From Penaeus vannamei (lineage: Eukaryota; Arthropoda; Malacostraca; Decapoda; Penaeidae), in the NCBI RefSeq assembly GCF_042767895.1, contig NC_091567.1, forward strand, positions 654,741 through 672,240: 17,500 bases of DNA, read 5' to 3'. Below, in pieces: positions 1-7,740 of this stretch. The position numbers and the translations under genes are program-made. The notes beneath the pieces are model-generated. The model was not told the origin of the DNA, did not search any database, and saw nothing but the letters and a program-made list of their open reading frames with translations. Position 1 is the first letter of the stretch, and each line of letters starts with the position of its first letter.

Positions 1-264
1 AGGATAGAAAGACAAAGAGAAATTAAACGACATACCATAAACAGAAAAAAATAAAAAAACAAAATAATTAAATAGAGAGGGGGGAGGAGGGAGGAGACAA
101 TACAAGTCGCAGTAATTACAGTGCATAAGTTAGCCAAGAGGGGAGGGGGAGAGAGGGGGCAGTGGGGGAGTGGGGAAGGAGGGAAAAGGTAACAACGCCA
201 GCGCCGACAGTCACGGATATTTCAGGTCTGTGATCCACTAGGTCACAGCATGTCACTCGGTGGG
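1..264. other. A-rich and purine-rich edge with a short unique patch
   Basis: The first ~75 bases are A-rich, followed by G/A-rich sequence to about 190. A unique patch at 190-262 has mixed composition. Inside it, 229-247 is an imperfect inverted repeat (TGTGA and TCACA arms) containing AGGTCA at 240-245. No gene is visible. Confidence 0.55.
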
Positions 265-600
265 TTTAGAGGGGAAAAGGAGAGGAGGGGGGGGGAAAGG
301 GGGTGCGTAGGGTCGAGGAGGACGATTAGGGGGTAGGGGGAGGAGGGTAGAGGGACGATTGTGGGGGAGGGACTAGGGGGAGGGGGATGCGGGGTAGAGG
401 GGACGGATTGGGGGGAGGGGGGGCGACGGGGGTAGAGGGATACGATTGAGGGGGAGGGGGTAGGAGGGACCGATTAGGGGTAGGGGGGAGGGGGTAGAGA
501 GGACGATTGTGGGGAGGGGAGGGGTAAGAGCGACGGTTGGGGGGAGGGGGAGGGGGTAGAGCGACGGTTGGGGAGGGGGAATAAGGAGGGTGTAGAGGGA
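265..600. repeat. G-rich minisatellite with a GACGATT core, unit ~28-48 bp
   Basis: A run of G/A-rich units, each carrying a GTAGAGGGACGATTGGGG-like core. Cores or close variants (GACGATT, GACGGATT, TACGATT, GACCGATT, GACGGTT) start near 321, 354, 402, 441, 468, 502, 532 and 563. Spacings are therefore 33, 48, 39, 27, 34, 30 and 31 bp. Runs of four to eight G between the cores fit G-quadruplex patterns many times over. The long proline-rich frames on the opposite strand follow from the repeat and are not genes. Confidence 0.8.
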
Positions 601-1060
601 CCATGGGGAGAGGGGAAGGGGGTATGGGGGTGATTGAGGGGAGGTGAGGGTGTAGAGGGAAGATCAGGGGGAGGGGGATGTGTGGGGGAAAGGGAAGGAG
701 GCATAGGGACGATTAGGGGGAGGGAAGGGAAAGGGGAAAGTTGGGGAGGGGTTGTGGAACTAGCAAAGGGAGTGGGGGAGGAGAGGACAGACGGACGGGG
801 GGGTGGGGTGTGGAATAGGGGGAAGTTTAGGGAAAAATGAGGAAGGGTAGAAGGAAGATGGAGGGAGGGGGGGTTGGAGCAGAGGGACGATAGGGGGATG
901 TTTTAGTGGATGGAGGAGGTGGAACATTCTGAGGGGGAGGAAGGAGGGGTGTACGAGGAAGAGGATGTGAAGGAGGCGAGAGAGGATGTGAGGAGGAGTG
1001 CGAGGAGGGAGGAGGAGGGGAGGAGGAGGAGGAGGGAGGAGACAGAAAGGGGGGGGAGGT
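601..1060. repeat. Degenerate continuation of the G-rich minisatellite
   Basis: Same G/A composition as the preceding array but decayed. Recognisable cores remain near 630 (TGATTGAGG), 708 (GACGATTAGG) and 886 (GACGATAGG). From about 910 it becomes a GGA/GAGGA-type purine tract ending near 1058. No gene is seen. Confidence 0.65.
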
Positions 1061-1411
<351 letters not shown>

Positions 1412-1455
1412 TTTTTTTTTTTCTTTTTCTTTTTTTTTTTTTTTTTTTTTTTTTT
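1412..1455. repeat. Poly-T tract
   Basis: 44 bases of T with three C interruptions; the last 25 or more are pure T, followed by AGAAAA. It could be the reverse of a retroposed poly-A tail or a simple homopolymer. The terminal TTTTAG also resembles a 3' splice site, but no exon follows. Confidence 0.95.
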
Positions 1456-1545
1456 AGAAAAACAGAATCCTCACAAACCAGACTTAAAAATTAATGTCTC
1501 ACGACTTTCGCATTTTAACCAATTTTGCCGCCAGAGGGTCAAAAT
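1456..1545. other. Short unique spacer
   Basis: About 90 bp of mixed sequence. 1528-1540 (CCGCCAGAGGGTC) has weak resemblance to a CTCF core, agreeing at about 10 of 13 positions. No gene. Confidence 0.45.
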
Positions 1546-2181
1546 GGGTAGGGGGGAGGGGGGAAGGGGAAAGGGGTAGGGGTGTGGGGTAAAGAGGGAG
1601 GGAGGGGGGCAGGGGGGGGGAGAGAAAGGGAAGGGGGTAGAAAGGGAGATAAGAGAGAAGGAGGGAAGAGGGGCAGAGGGATGGGGGTGAGAGAAGGAGG
1701 CAGAGGGGAGGGATAAAAGAGAAGGGGGAAGAGAGGCAGAGGGGGTGGGGGTGAGAGAGAGGAGAAGGGGGGCACAGGGGGGTGGGGTAGGGGAGAGAAG
1801 GGGGTGGCAAAAGGTTAAGAAGTTTAAAGGGACTGAGGGAGAAGGGGGTTAAGGAGGAGGGGGTTAATAAAGCAGGGAGGGAAGGGGAAGAAATGAAGAG
1901 GACAGAGGAGGGGAAGGGGAAGAGCTAAAGAGGACAGGGAGGAAGAGGGAATAAAGGAAGGAAGGGGAGAGAGGAGAGGAGGTCTGAGAAGGAGGGAAGG
2001 TGAGACAGGAGGGAAAAGAGGAAGGGAAGGGATGAAGATGATAAGGAGGGGGAAATAAAGGAAGGAGGAGGAGGGAATAAAGGGAAGAGAGTAGAGGAAG
2101 AAAGGGGATTAAGAGAACAGAAAGGGGAAGGGATAAAGAGGAGAAAGGAGGAGGAGGAGGAGGAGGGAGAGGGGTGGGGGG
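1546..2181. repeat. Polypurine (G/A) tract, degenerate minisatellite
   Basis: Over 600 bases of almost pure G/A on the plus strand with scattered T and C. It is G-rich to about 1810 and then shifts towards GGAGGAAATAAAGG-type words. Variants of 'ggataaag/gaataaagg' recur near 1710, 1948, 2053, 2075 and 2130, suggesting a decayed tandem array. The opposite strand encodes only Pro/Ser/Leu low-complexity frames. Confidence 0.75.
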
Positions 2182-2240
2182 TGTAAGGACGAGTGGTAAC
2201 CCAACCTCTTGGATAAACATGACACCCAAGTGTATAGGCC
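2182..2240. other. Unique spacer at a purine-to-pyrimidine strand switch
   Basis: About 60 bp of mixed sequence separating the purine tract on the left from the C/T-rich minisatellite on the right. The plus strand switches from G/A to C/T across this spacer. Confidence 0.6.
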
Positions 2241-2690
2241 TCCCAGGGTCTCTCTCTCCCTCTCTCCCTTGCCTTATCCCCTCCTCTCTCCCCTCCCAGG
2301 GTCTTCCTCCTCCCCCTCCCCCTCACCCCTTCCCTTCCTCCTTCCCCCCCTCCCTTCACCCCCAGGCTTCCCTCCCCCTCCCTTCTCTCTTCTCCCTTCC
2401 TCCTTATCCCTTCCTTCTCTCCTTCCTCTCTCCTTCCTCTTCCTCTCTCCCCCTTCTCCCTCCCTCTTCCCCTCCCCCAGGGTCATTCTCTCCTCCCTCC
2501 CTCTCTCTTCCTTCCTCCCCGTCCCTTTTCCCTCCAGGTCTTCCTCTTCCTCCCTCCTTCCTCCTCCCTCCTTCCCCCTTTTTCCCCCAGGGTTTCTCTC
2601 CCTCTCCCTCCCTTCCCTCCTCCTCTCCTCCCTTCCCCCCCTCCCAGGGACCTCTCCTCCTTCCTCACACCCCCTCCACCTCCTGAGCCT
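2241..2690. repeat. C/T-rich minisatellite, ~55-bp unit with CCCAGGGTC core
   Basis: Pyrimidine-rich units each begin with CCCAGGGTC or a variant, at 2242, 2295, 2361, 2477, ~2533, 2587 and 2643. Spacings are 53, 66, 116, 56, 56 and 56 bp; the 116-bp gap is about two units with the middle core lost. Each unit is a long pyrimidine tract followed by CAGG, so it superficially repeats a 3' splice acceptor. Stop-free frames are present on both strands but encode only Pro/Ser/Leu or Arg/Glu/Gly strings. Confidence 0.8.
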
Positions 2691-2795
2691 GTTACGACGC
2701 CCCATAAATGTTTATACGATTTCACACGGCCTTTGTGTGGATGTGGGGTGCGGATGGGCGATGAGGATAGGGTTAGAACGACGTCCTTCGAGGGA
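2691..2795. other. Unique island
   Basis: Around 100 bp of mixed, CpG-containing sequence between the pyrimidine minisatellite and the next purine minisatellite. No gene, RNA or element recognised. Confidence 0.5.
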
Positions 2796-3185
2796 GGGGG
2801 GGGATGGGGAGGATAGGAGGGTGAGGTCGGGTGAGGGAAAGGGAAAGGGGAGGGGAAGGGGAAAGGAAAAGGAGGGGAGGGGAGGGGAAGGGGAGATATG
2901 GGGAGGTGAAGAGAGGGGGGAGGGGAGGGGAGGGTGAAGGGGAAAGGAGGGGAGGGGGAGGGGTAGGGGAGATATGGGGATAGGTGAAGAGAGGGGGGAG
3001 GGGAGGGGAGGGTGAAGGGGGGTTATGGGGGAGGCGAGGGTGAAGGGGAAGTGAGGGGAGGGAGAAGGGGGGCAGAGTTATGGGAAGGGGAGGTGAGGTG
3101 AGGTGAGGGGAGGGTGGGAAGGGGAGCTTATGGGGGAGGTGAGGAGGAAGGGGAGGAGGAGGGGGGGGTGGATGAAAAAGGGTAT
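2796..3185. repeat. G-rich minisatellite marked by (G)ATATGGGG / TTATGGGG
   Basis: G/A-rich units carry a (GA/GT/CT)TATGGG marker near 2895, 2971, 3022, 3077 and 3127, spacings 76, 51, 55 and 50 bp. The first two units share a nearly identical ~70-bp block (2891 onward and 2967 onward) that differs mainly by a 2-base insertion, so the duplication is recent. Confidence 0.78.
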
Positions 3186-3282
3186 GAACAGGTTAAAGGG
3201 AAGGTTTGACAACAGTGGTGGCAGTGGAGGCCTGCTTTGAAGCTGAGTATTGTTTTGGTGACGCTGTTCTGAAACCACGGAG
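3186..3282. other. Unique island
   Basis: About 95 bp of mixed sequence. One plus-strand frame from 3206 is open, but it only runs on into stop-free purine repeat and shows no recognisable domain. I do not call it an exon. Confidence 0.45.
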
Positions 3283-3660
3283 GAGTGGGAGGGGAGGGGG
3301 AGAGGGTAGAGGGGGAGAGGAGAGGGAGGGGGGAGGGGGAGAGGAGAGAGGAGGAGGGGAGAGGGGAGAGGAGAGGGGGGAGGGGGAGGAAGAGAAGGAG
3401 AGGGGGAAGGAAGGGAAGGTGGGAGACGGAGAGGGGGAAGGAGGGAGAGGAGGAGAGGCTAGAGAGGAGGGGGAGGGGAAAAGCAGAGAAAGGGAGAGGA
3501 AAGGGAGAGGGAAGAAGCTAGAGTAAGGAGAAAGAGTGAAGATCAGGGAGGAGAAACGAAGAGACCCAAAAGGGAGGAGATGCGAACGAGCGACCTGAGA
3601 GAGGAGGAGAAAAGGGAGAAGCCAGAGGAGAGAGGAGGAGATCAGAGGAGGGAGAGCATA
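3283..3660. repeat. Polypurine tract (GGA/GAGA-rich)
   Basis: Almost pure G/A to about 3520, then more A-rich purine with a few C/T to 3660. It is rich in GGGGAGAGGAG words but no unit length is clear by eye. Frames across it are Gly/Arg/Glu artefacts. Confidence 0.75.
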
Positions 3661-3790
3661 AGGGCTCGTTTGGCTCGCTCCGCTACAGGAATAGACGGCG
3701 GCAGTGGTCTAAAGCCGTCACATCCAGCTCTCCTGCGTGGGGCTTCCCTCGCTGGCTGCAGCTCAAGCTCAACCTCTACTTGGGTCTTGA
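3661..3790. other. Unique GC-balanced island
   Basis: 130 bp of high-complexity sequence, open in one frame on each strand (plus frame from 3580, minus frame ending at 3642). The predicted peptides match nothing I recognise, and each extends into repeat-encoded low complexity. It could be a fragment of an exon or an old element; this cannot be decided from sequence alone. Confidence 0.4.
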
Positions 3791-4130
3791 GAATGTGGAG
3801 GAGAGGGGGTAGGGAGGAGTGGAGTGGAGGGGGAGGGGGAGGGGAGTGAGGTGAGGAAAGGCGGCTGAGGGAAGTGGGTGAGGTGAGGGAAGTGGAGGAG
3901 CGAGGACGGGGTGAGGGGATTGGAGAAGAGAGGAGGGGATGAGGGGAGTGAGGTGAGGTGAGGGAAGTGGAGGAGAGAGGAGGGGGTGAGGGAAGTGGAG
4001 GAGAGAGAGGAGACTGGGGGGAGGTGAGGAAAAGGATTGTGGAAAGTGGAGGGAGGTGGGGGAGGTGAGGTAACGAAAGAGGGCAATGGAAGTTGAGGAA
4101 GAGGAGGTCAGATAATGGAGGAGTGAAGGA
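3791..4130. repeat. Purine minisatellite with GGGAAGTGGAGGAG core
   Basis: The exact 14-base core GGGAAGTGGAGGAG occurs at 3887-3900, 3962-3975 and 3990-4003 (spacings 75 and 28 bp), usually preceded by GTGAGGTGA. Less perfect copies flank these. On the minus strand this gives the recurring peptide STSLTSP, which explains the long frames there. Confidence 0.75.
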
Positions 4131-4345
4131 GGAAGGGAGAAACGAAGGGAGCATATGGGAGATAAGGGGGAAGGAGAGAGTGAGAGACAGACAGACAGAC
4201 AGACAGACAATCAGTTAGACAGACAGAAAGAGAAACAGAGAGAGATTAAGATGAGAGAGGTAGAAATGTAAATAGAGAGAAAGAGAAAAGAAGAGAGAGA
4301 AAACAGGGGGAAAAACATATGGAAGGGAAAAAATAGACAACTAAA
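4131..4345. repeat. Purine tract with (GACA)6 tetranucleotide
   Basis: Mostly G/A sequence. A perfect (GACA)6 lies at 4186-4209, followed by a shorter GACA pair near 4218-4226. The rest is GA-rich, becoming A-rich by 4300. Confidence 0.85.
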
Positions 4346-4380
4346 AAAAATAATAATAAATAAATAAATAAATAAAAAAT
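4346..4380. repeat. (AAT)n/(AAAT)n microsatellite
   Basis: TAATAATAAATAAATAAATA-type run preceded by A8. It is short and imperfect. Confidence 0.9.
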
Positions 4381-4888
4381 CTAAGGCCATATCTACAACA
4401 CTGCAGGGGAGACCTTTCAAAAAATAGAAAAAAATGGGGAAAACACGAATAGGGACAATTAGTACAGAAGCCTCTATCTCGCCCCCGAGGTCGTCCCGAA
4501 AGTGGTGGTAGAGTCGTCACAGTTATGGAGACGCGTCAGGACCTGCAACTCATTTCCATGGCATTAGTTAGTCACCCGGGCCTTTGAAATTTGACAGCAG
4601 AACACTAACAATTGGTATTAGGCCAAATTAGGGGCCTCATAAACCACTACGCCTTTAGCTTCACATTTATTCGCCTAAGTACCCCTAATTATAGTCGAAA
4701 GATAAACTATACTTGGAAGATCAAAGGGGAATGTTTAGTCGTTAGCTTCCTGCGCACGTTCTGACTTCATTTGTCTTTCTTAGTTGTGTGATTCAAGACA
4801 TAATCGATGGATTGCAACTATTATGTTTTCCTTTTTTTTATTTCTTCGCTTTCATGGCGGTTAGTACAGACAGGGTAGTTCTGTACTG
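4381..4888. other. Unique non-repetitive island (~500 bp)
   Basis: High-complexity sequence with CpGs and no plausible coding frame. 4620-4637 is a small inverted repeat, AGGCC and GGCCT around an AAATTAGG centre. ATTAG and AATTA words recur near 4563, 4616, 4627 and 4686, the sort of words homeodomain proteins bind. It may be ordinary intergenic DNA or a conserved non-coding element. Confidence 0.5.
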
Positions 4889-5044
4889 AGTGTTTGTTTG
4901 TTTGTATGATTTTGTGTGTGTTTGTGTGTGTTTGTTTGTGTGTGTGTATGTGTGTGTTTGTGTGTGTGTGGGTGTGTGTGTGTGTGTTTGTGTGTGTTTG
5001 TTTGTGTGTGTGTATGTGTGTGTTTGTGTGTGTGTGTGTGTGTG
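4889..5044. repeat. TG/TTTG compound microsatellite with 66-bp higher-order duplication
   Basis: Mixed TG, TTTG and TATG words. A 50-base segment at 4921-4970 recurs identically at 4987-5036, offset 66 bp, including the same positions of TTTG and TATG interruptions. This shows a segmental duplication inside the microsatellite, not slippage of single dinucleotides. Confidence 0.9.
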
Positions 5045-5207
5045 AATTTTTATCTTCTTTTTTCTTGTGTGTGTGATTTTGTGTCCTTGTTTGTGCGTGT
5101 GCGTGTGTGTGACTGTTGGGATCCCCGTCTGTGAGTGAGTGTATGTTTAGTGTGTGTGAATGTGCGTGTTGAAATCCTCGTGCTAATTCTCCCGTGTAAC
5201 CGTGTCC
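5045..5207. repeat. TG-rich segment, copy A of an interrupted duplicate
   Basis: Degenerate TG-rich sequence that becomes unique near 5113-5207. From 5070 to 5207 it is the source-like copy of the segment seen again at 5377-5557. It carries the anchor words TGTGTGATTT (5070), CCTTGTTTGTGCGT (5085), CTGTTGGGA (5113), GTCTGTGAGTGAGTGT (5127), ATGTGCGT (5160), AATCCTCGTGC (5173) and GTAACCGTGTCC (5196). Confidence 0.85.
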
Positions 5208-5376
5208 TTCCTCCTCCTCCTCCTCCACCACCACCACCACCACCTCCTTCTCCTTCTCCTCCTCGTCCCCCTCCTTCTCCTCCTCCACCTCCTCCTTCCT
5301 CTCCCCCTCCTCCTCCTCTTCCTCCTCCTCCTCCTCCTCCTCCTCCTCCTCCTCCTCCCTCCTCCCCTCCTTCTCC
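5208..5376. repeat. (CCT)n trinucleotide tract with CCA interruptions
   Basis: Mostly TCC/CCT with a CCA run near 5225-5243 and short pure CCT runs near 5330-5357. Frames give poly-Pro, poly-Leu or poly-Ser on plus and poly-Glu, poly-Gly or poly-Arg on minus; none is a credible gene. Confidence 0.95.
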
Positions 5377-5557
5377 TGTGTGATTTCCTCCTCCGTGTCC
5401 CCTCCTTGTTTGTGCGTCCTCCTGCCTGTGTCCCCCTCCTGTTGGGACCTCCTCCTCTGTCTGTGAGTGAGTGTCCTCCTCCTTCCTCCTCCTCCACCAT
5501 GTGCGTCCTTCCTCCCTCCAATCCTCGTGCAATCCTCTTCCTCCAGTAACCGTGTCC
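5377..5557. repeat. Copy B: segment A repeated with CCT runs replacing the intervals
   Basis: All seven anchors of copy A reappear in the same order and orientation: 5377-5386, 5404-5417, 5439-5447, 5459-5474 (16 identical bases), 5499-5506, 5520-5530 and 5546-5557, plus GTGTCC at 5395-5400. The sequence between anchors is replaced or lengthened by CCT-type runs, for example 5475-5498. Copy A spans 138 bp and copy B 181 bp. Either a duplicated segment was invaded by CCT repeat at many points, or the assembly consensus here mixes two sequences. Confidence 0.88.
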
Positions 5558-5846
5558 TCCTCCTCCTCCCTCCTCCTCCCTCCTCCTCCACCTCCACCTA
5601 CCTCCTCCTCCTCCCTCCTCCACCACCTCCTCCTTCCTCCTCCTCCTCCTCCTCCTCCTCCCTCCCTTCCTCCTCCTTCACCACCACCCATCTCCTCCTC
5701 CTCCTCCCTCCTCCTCCTCCTCCTTCCCTCCTCCACCACCCTCCTCCTTTCCTCCTTCCCTCCTCCTTCACCTCCCTCCTCCTTTTCCTCCTCCTCCTCC
5801 TCCTCCTCCTCTTCCACCTCCTCCTCCTCCTCCTCCTCCTCCTCCT
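5558..5846. repeat. (CCT)n trinucleotide tract
   Basis: Continuation of CCT/TCC repeat with CCA variants near 5587-5600, 5620-5630, 5680-5692 and 5730-5740. It ends sharply at AAGACTGG. Frames across it are low-complexity artefacts. Confidence 0.95.
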
Positions 5847-6195
5847 AAGACTGGTTAAGAAACTCTTTAGGTCATCCTGAGGTCTAAAGAAAAACTGAGA
5901 TTTTGTTTATAGAATGTTTTCCTTTTTCTCTCTCTATCTCTTTTCTTTCTTTCTTTCTTTCTTAGGTGATAAAGTAGGTACACATATCCCCCCCAAGTCC
6001 CCTTTTTTTCTCTCTCTCTCCCCTAAGCTTCGTCGACGGTGCTCCCCTCTTGGTTTTCACAGAGAGAAAAACGACAAAAAAGTAGAAAAAAAGGAAGACA
6101 AAAAAGGCCTATATCTCCCCCCTCCATCGCTGAAGAATTCTCGACTCGACGGGACTGCATTCCCCGGGATTTTAGTTATAGGCCTATGTCGAAGT
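5847..6195. other. Mixed island with short CT/TTTC patch
   Basis: Unique sequence flanks a pyrimidine patch: (TTTC)n at about 5940-5963, ending CTTAGG, and T/CT runs at 6004-6022. An A-rich stretch follows at 6063-6105. A 96-codon plus-strand frame (5914-6204) begins in the pyrimidine patch and shows no domain, so I do not call it. Confidence 0.5.
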
Positions 6196-6480
6196 AGGCT
6201 GTGAAGGGGGAGCGAGGGAGGGGGGGGGAGAGGGGGTAGTAGTTAGCCTATGAGGGGCGTGAGGCAGGGTGGGCGTGTGTAGGGCAACGCTTTATCTCAC
6301 TGTTGGTGCTCGGGGGAGACAGGAGGGAGGGTAGGGGGAGAGAAAGGGAGGGTAAGGGGGAGAGACAGAGGAGGGTAGGAGGGAGAAGGAGTGGTAGGAG
6401 AAAGGCAGGGAGAGAGGGCGGAGGGTAGAGGAGGGGAGAGAAAGGCAGAGAGGTAGGAAGTAGAGAGGGAAGGTAGGAGG
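6196..6480. repeat. Purine tract, GGGAGAG-type
   Basis: G/A-rich with a ~45-bp mixed patch at 6256-6315. From 6316, words such as GGAGGGTAGGGGGAGAGAAAGG recur near 6325, 6347 and 6372 (about 22-25 bp apart), giving a short-unit minisatellite. Confidence 0.65.
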
Positions 6481-6620
6481 AAGAGAGAGAGAGAGAGAAC
6501 GAGATAGATAGAAAGGAAGAGAGAGAGAGAGAGAGGGAAAGAGAACGAGATAGATAGAAAGGAAGAGAGAGAGAGAGAGAGAGAGGGAAAGAGAACGAGA
6601 TAGATAGATAGAGAGAAAAA
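6481..6620. repeat. Tandem repeat, 46-50-bp unit (GA run plus GAACGAGATAGATAG)
   Basis: Three units begin GAACGAGATAGATAG at 6497, 6543 and 6593, each followed by AAAGGAAG or GATAGA and then a (GA)n spacer. The period varies 46 to 50 bp because the GA run changes length. The core is otherwise identical, so this is a recent array. Confidence 0.88.
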
Positions 6621-7030
6621 GAGGAGAGCCCACAATCGGAGTGAGTTTCAGAACATTTTCGGTACATGGTTTTTGTTTTTTTTCTTCTGTTTTTCTTTCT
6701 TTTTGTCTCGCCCAGAGAGCTCCGCGCTCGAGACCTCCCTTCGTGTCGTGTTGGTTTATTATTTCTGATCTCCTGCCACTGTTATGTTGCCTGCCTTTTA
6801 TGATGTTGCACGATCATTTGCATAATTGTCTCTCACATCGGTAAGGGCTTCGGTTATTGTCGTGGGTATCAATGCGCTGTTGTTTTAAAGGTTTATTAGT
6901 ATTCTCGGATTCGGGTTTTATTGTCCATATCATTATCATAAATATGCGATCCCGGTATTAATGATCTGTTTTATCTTTTGTTATCTTCTTTTTTTTTTCC
7001 AGCGTTTCAATTATCGACACTACCGGGTTT
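6621..7030. other. Unique island with POU octamer and small hairpin
   Basis: About 400 bp of AT-leaning, high-complexity DNA. 6705-6710 GTCTCG and 6729-6734 CGAGAC form a 6-bp inverted repeat with an 18-base loop. ATTTGCAT at 6816-6823 is a perfect POU octamer on the minus strand, followed directly by AATTG. A run of pyrimidine ending CCAG at 6988-7002 looks like a 3' splice site but no coding frame follows. No gene is supported. Confidence 0.5.
6816..6823 (-). promoter_or_regulatory. POU-type octamer ATGCAAAT
   Basis: An exact match to the consensus bound by Oct/POU-domain proteins, in a non-repetitive island. An 8-base word arises by chance about once per 65 kb per strand, so a functional role is only possible. 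Confidence 0.25.
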
Positions 7031-7302
7031 TGCTCCCTCCTCCCTCCTCTCCTTCCCCTCTCCCCCCACCCCTTTTACCCTCTCGGCGCTCTACATATTT
7101 TTAGTTTGTATTTCGCTCGCTCACATTATCATTTCTGGCATCAGTCTCTCTTTTATATCCCCTGTTGGAGCGGACACCTCGGGACGCCGGCAGCTGGAGG
7201 CGTCCGTACGTGGCTCAAATTCCCCGTCACATTTTAACTAAGCGCCTTTCATGTCCAGGCATTAAGAGGAAGGCATCAGTTGGGTTATAAAGTGGCCGGT
7301 CT
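7031..7302. other. Pyrimidine patch then unique island
   Basis: C/T-rich to about 7082, then mixed CpG-containing sequence to 7302. CAGCTG, an E-box, is at 7191-7196 within GGCAGCTGGAGG. No gene recognised. Confidence 0.45.
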
Positions 7303-7330
7303 AGCAGCAGCACCAGCACCAGCAGCACCC
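7303..7330. repeat. Imperfect (AGC/ACC)n trinucleotide
   Basis: AGCAGCAGCACCAGCACC-type run of about nine triplets. It is short, mixed AGC and ACC, and directly precedes the C/T minisatellite. Confidence 0.8.
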
Positions 7331-7642
7331 TCTCCCCCTCTCCCTCTTCCTCTTGCCCTCCCTTTCCCTCCCTCTCTCCCTTCCTCTTCCCCCCTATCTT
7401 CTTTCTTCCCCTCCCTCTCTCCCTCCCTCTTCCTCTACCCCTCTCTCCCTCCATCTTCTCCCTCCTCCCTTTCCCCCTAGCCCTCTCTCCTCTCCCCTCT
7501 TCCCTACCCCTTCTCCCTCTTCCCCTCCCTCTTCCCCCTCCCTTTCTCCCTCCCTCTCTCCCTCCCTCTTCCCCTACCCCTTCTCCTCCCTCTTCCCCCT
7601 CCCTCTCTCCCTCTCTTCCCCCTCTCCCTCCCCCACCGAGCC
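7331..7642. repeat. C/T-rich minisatellite, ~70-bp duplicated block
   Basis: Pure pyrimidine except for a few A and G. CTACCCCTTCTCC occurs at 7504-7516 and again at 7574-7586, offset 70 bp, within longer similar blocks. Shorter words such as CTCCCTCCCTCTTCC recur throughout. Frames on either strand are Pro/Ser/Leu or Gly/Arg/Glu artefacts. Confidence 0.8.
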
Positions 7643-7740
7643 ATCATGCCGACGTGGGCAAATTTGCAGAAACAGCATTCTCGTTGCTGTTCAGTCTCGG
7701 CCGTGTCTGTGCGAAAGAAGTTTACTTGTTTCGACGCGGA
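7643..7740. other. Unique spacer
   Basis: Around 100 bp of mixed sequence between the pyrimidine tract and poly-T. No feature recognised. Confidence 0.45.

Noticed and set aside
321..520. Arthropod telomere-like TTAGG words
   Set aside because: TTAGGGG appears only within the minisatellite core and never as a tandem (TTAGG)n run.
1528..1540. CTCF-like core
   Set aside because: About three mismatches in 13 positions and a purine-tract flank; it is below what I would call a site.
3206..3526. 106-codon plus-strand frame with a non-repetitive start
   Set aside because: Only the first ~25 codons are non-repetitive; no domain or splice context is visible, and the rest is purine repeat.
4821..5817. 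Long minus-strand frames (up to 258 codons) rich in Glu, Gly, Arg and His-Thr
   Set aside because: They are direct translations of CCT and TG repeats; several frames on both strands are open at once and none shows a domain.
5914..6204. 96-codon plus-strand frame
   Set aside because: It begins in a T/C tract and passes an A-rich run, giving Phe/Ser then Lys-rich sequence; no domain.
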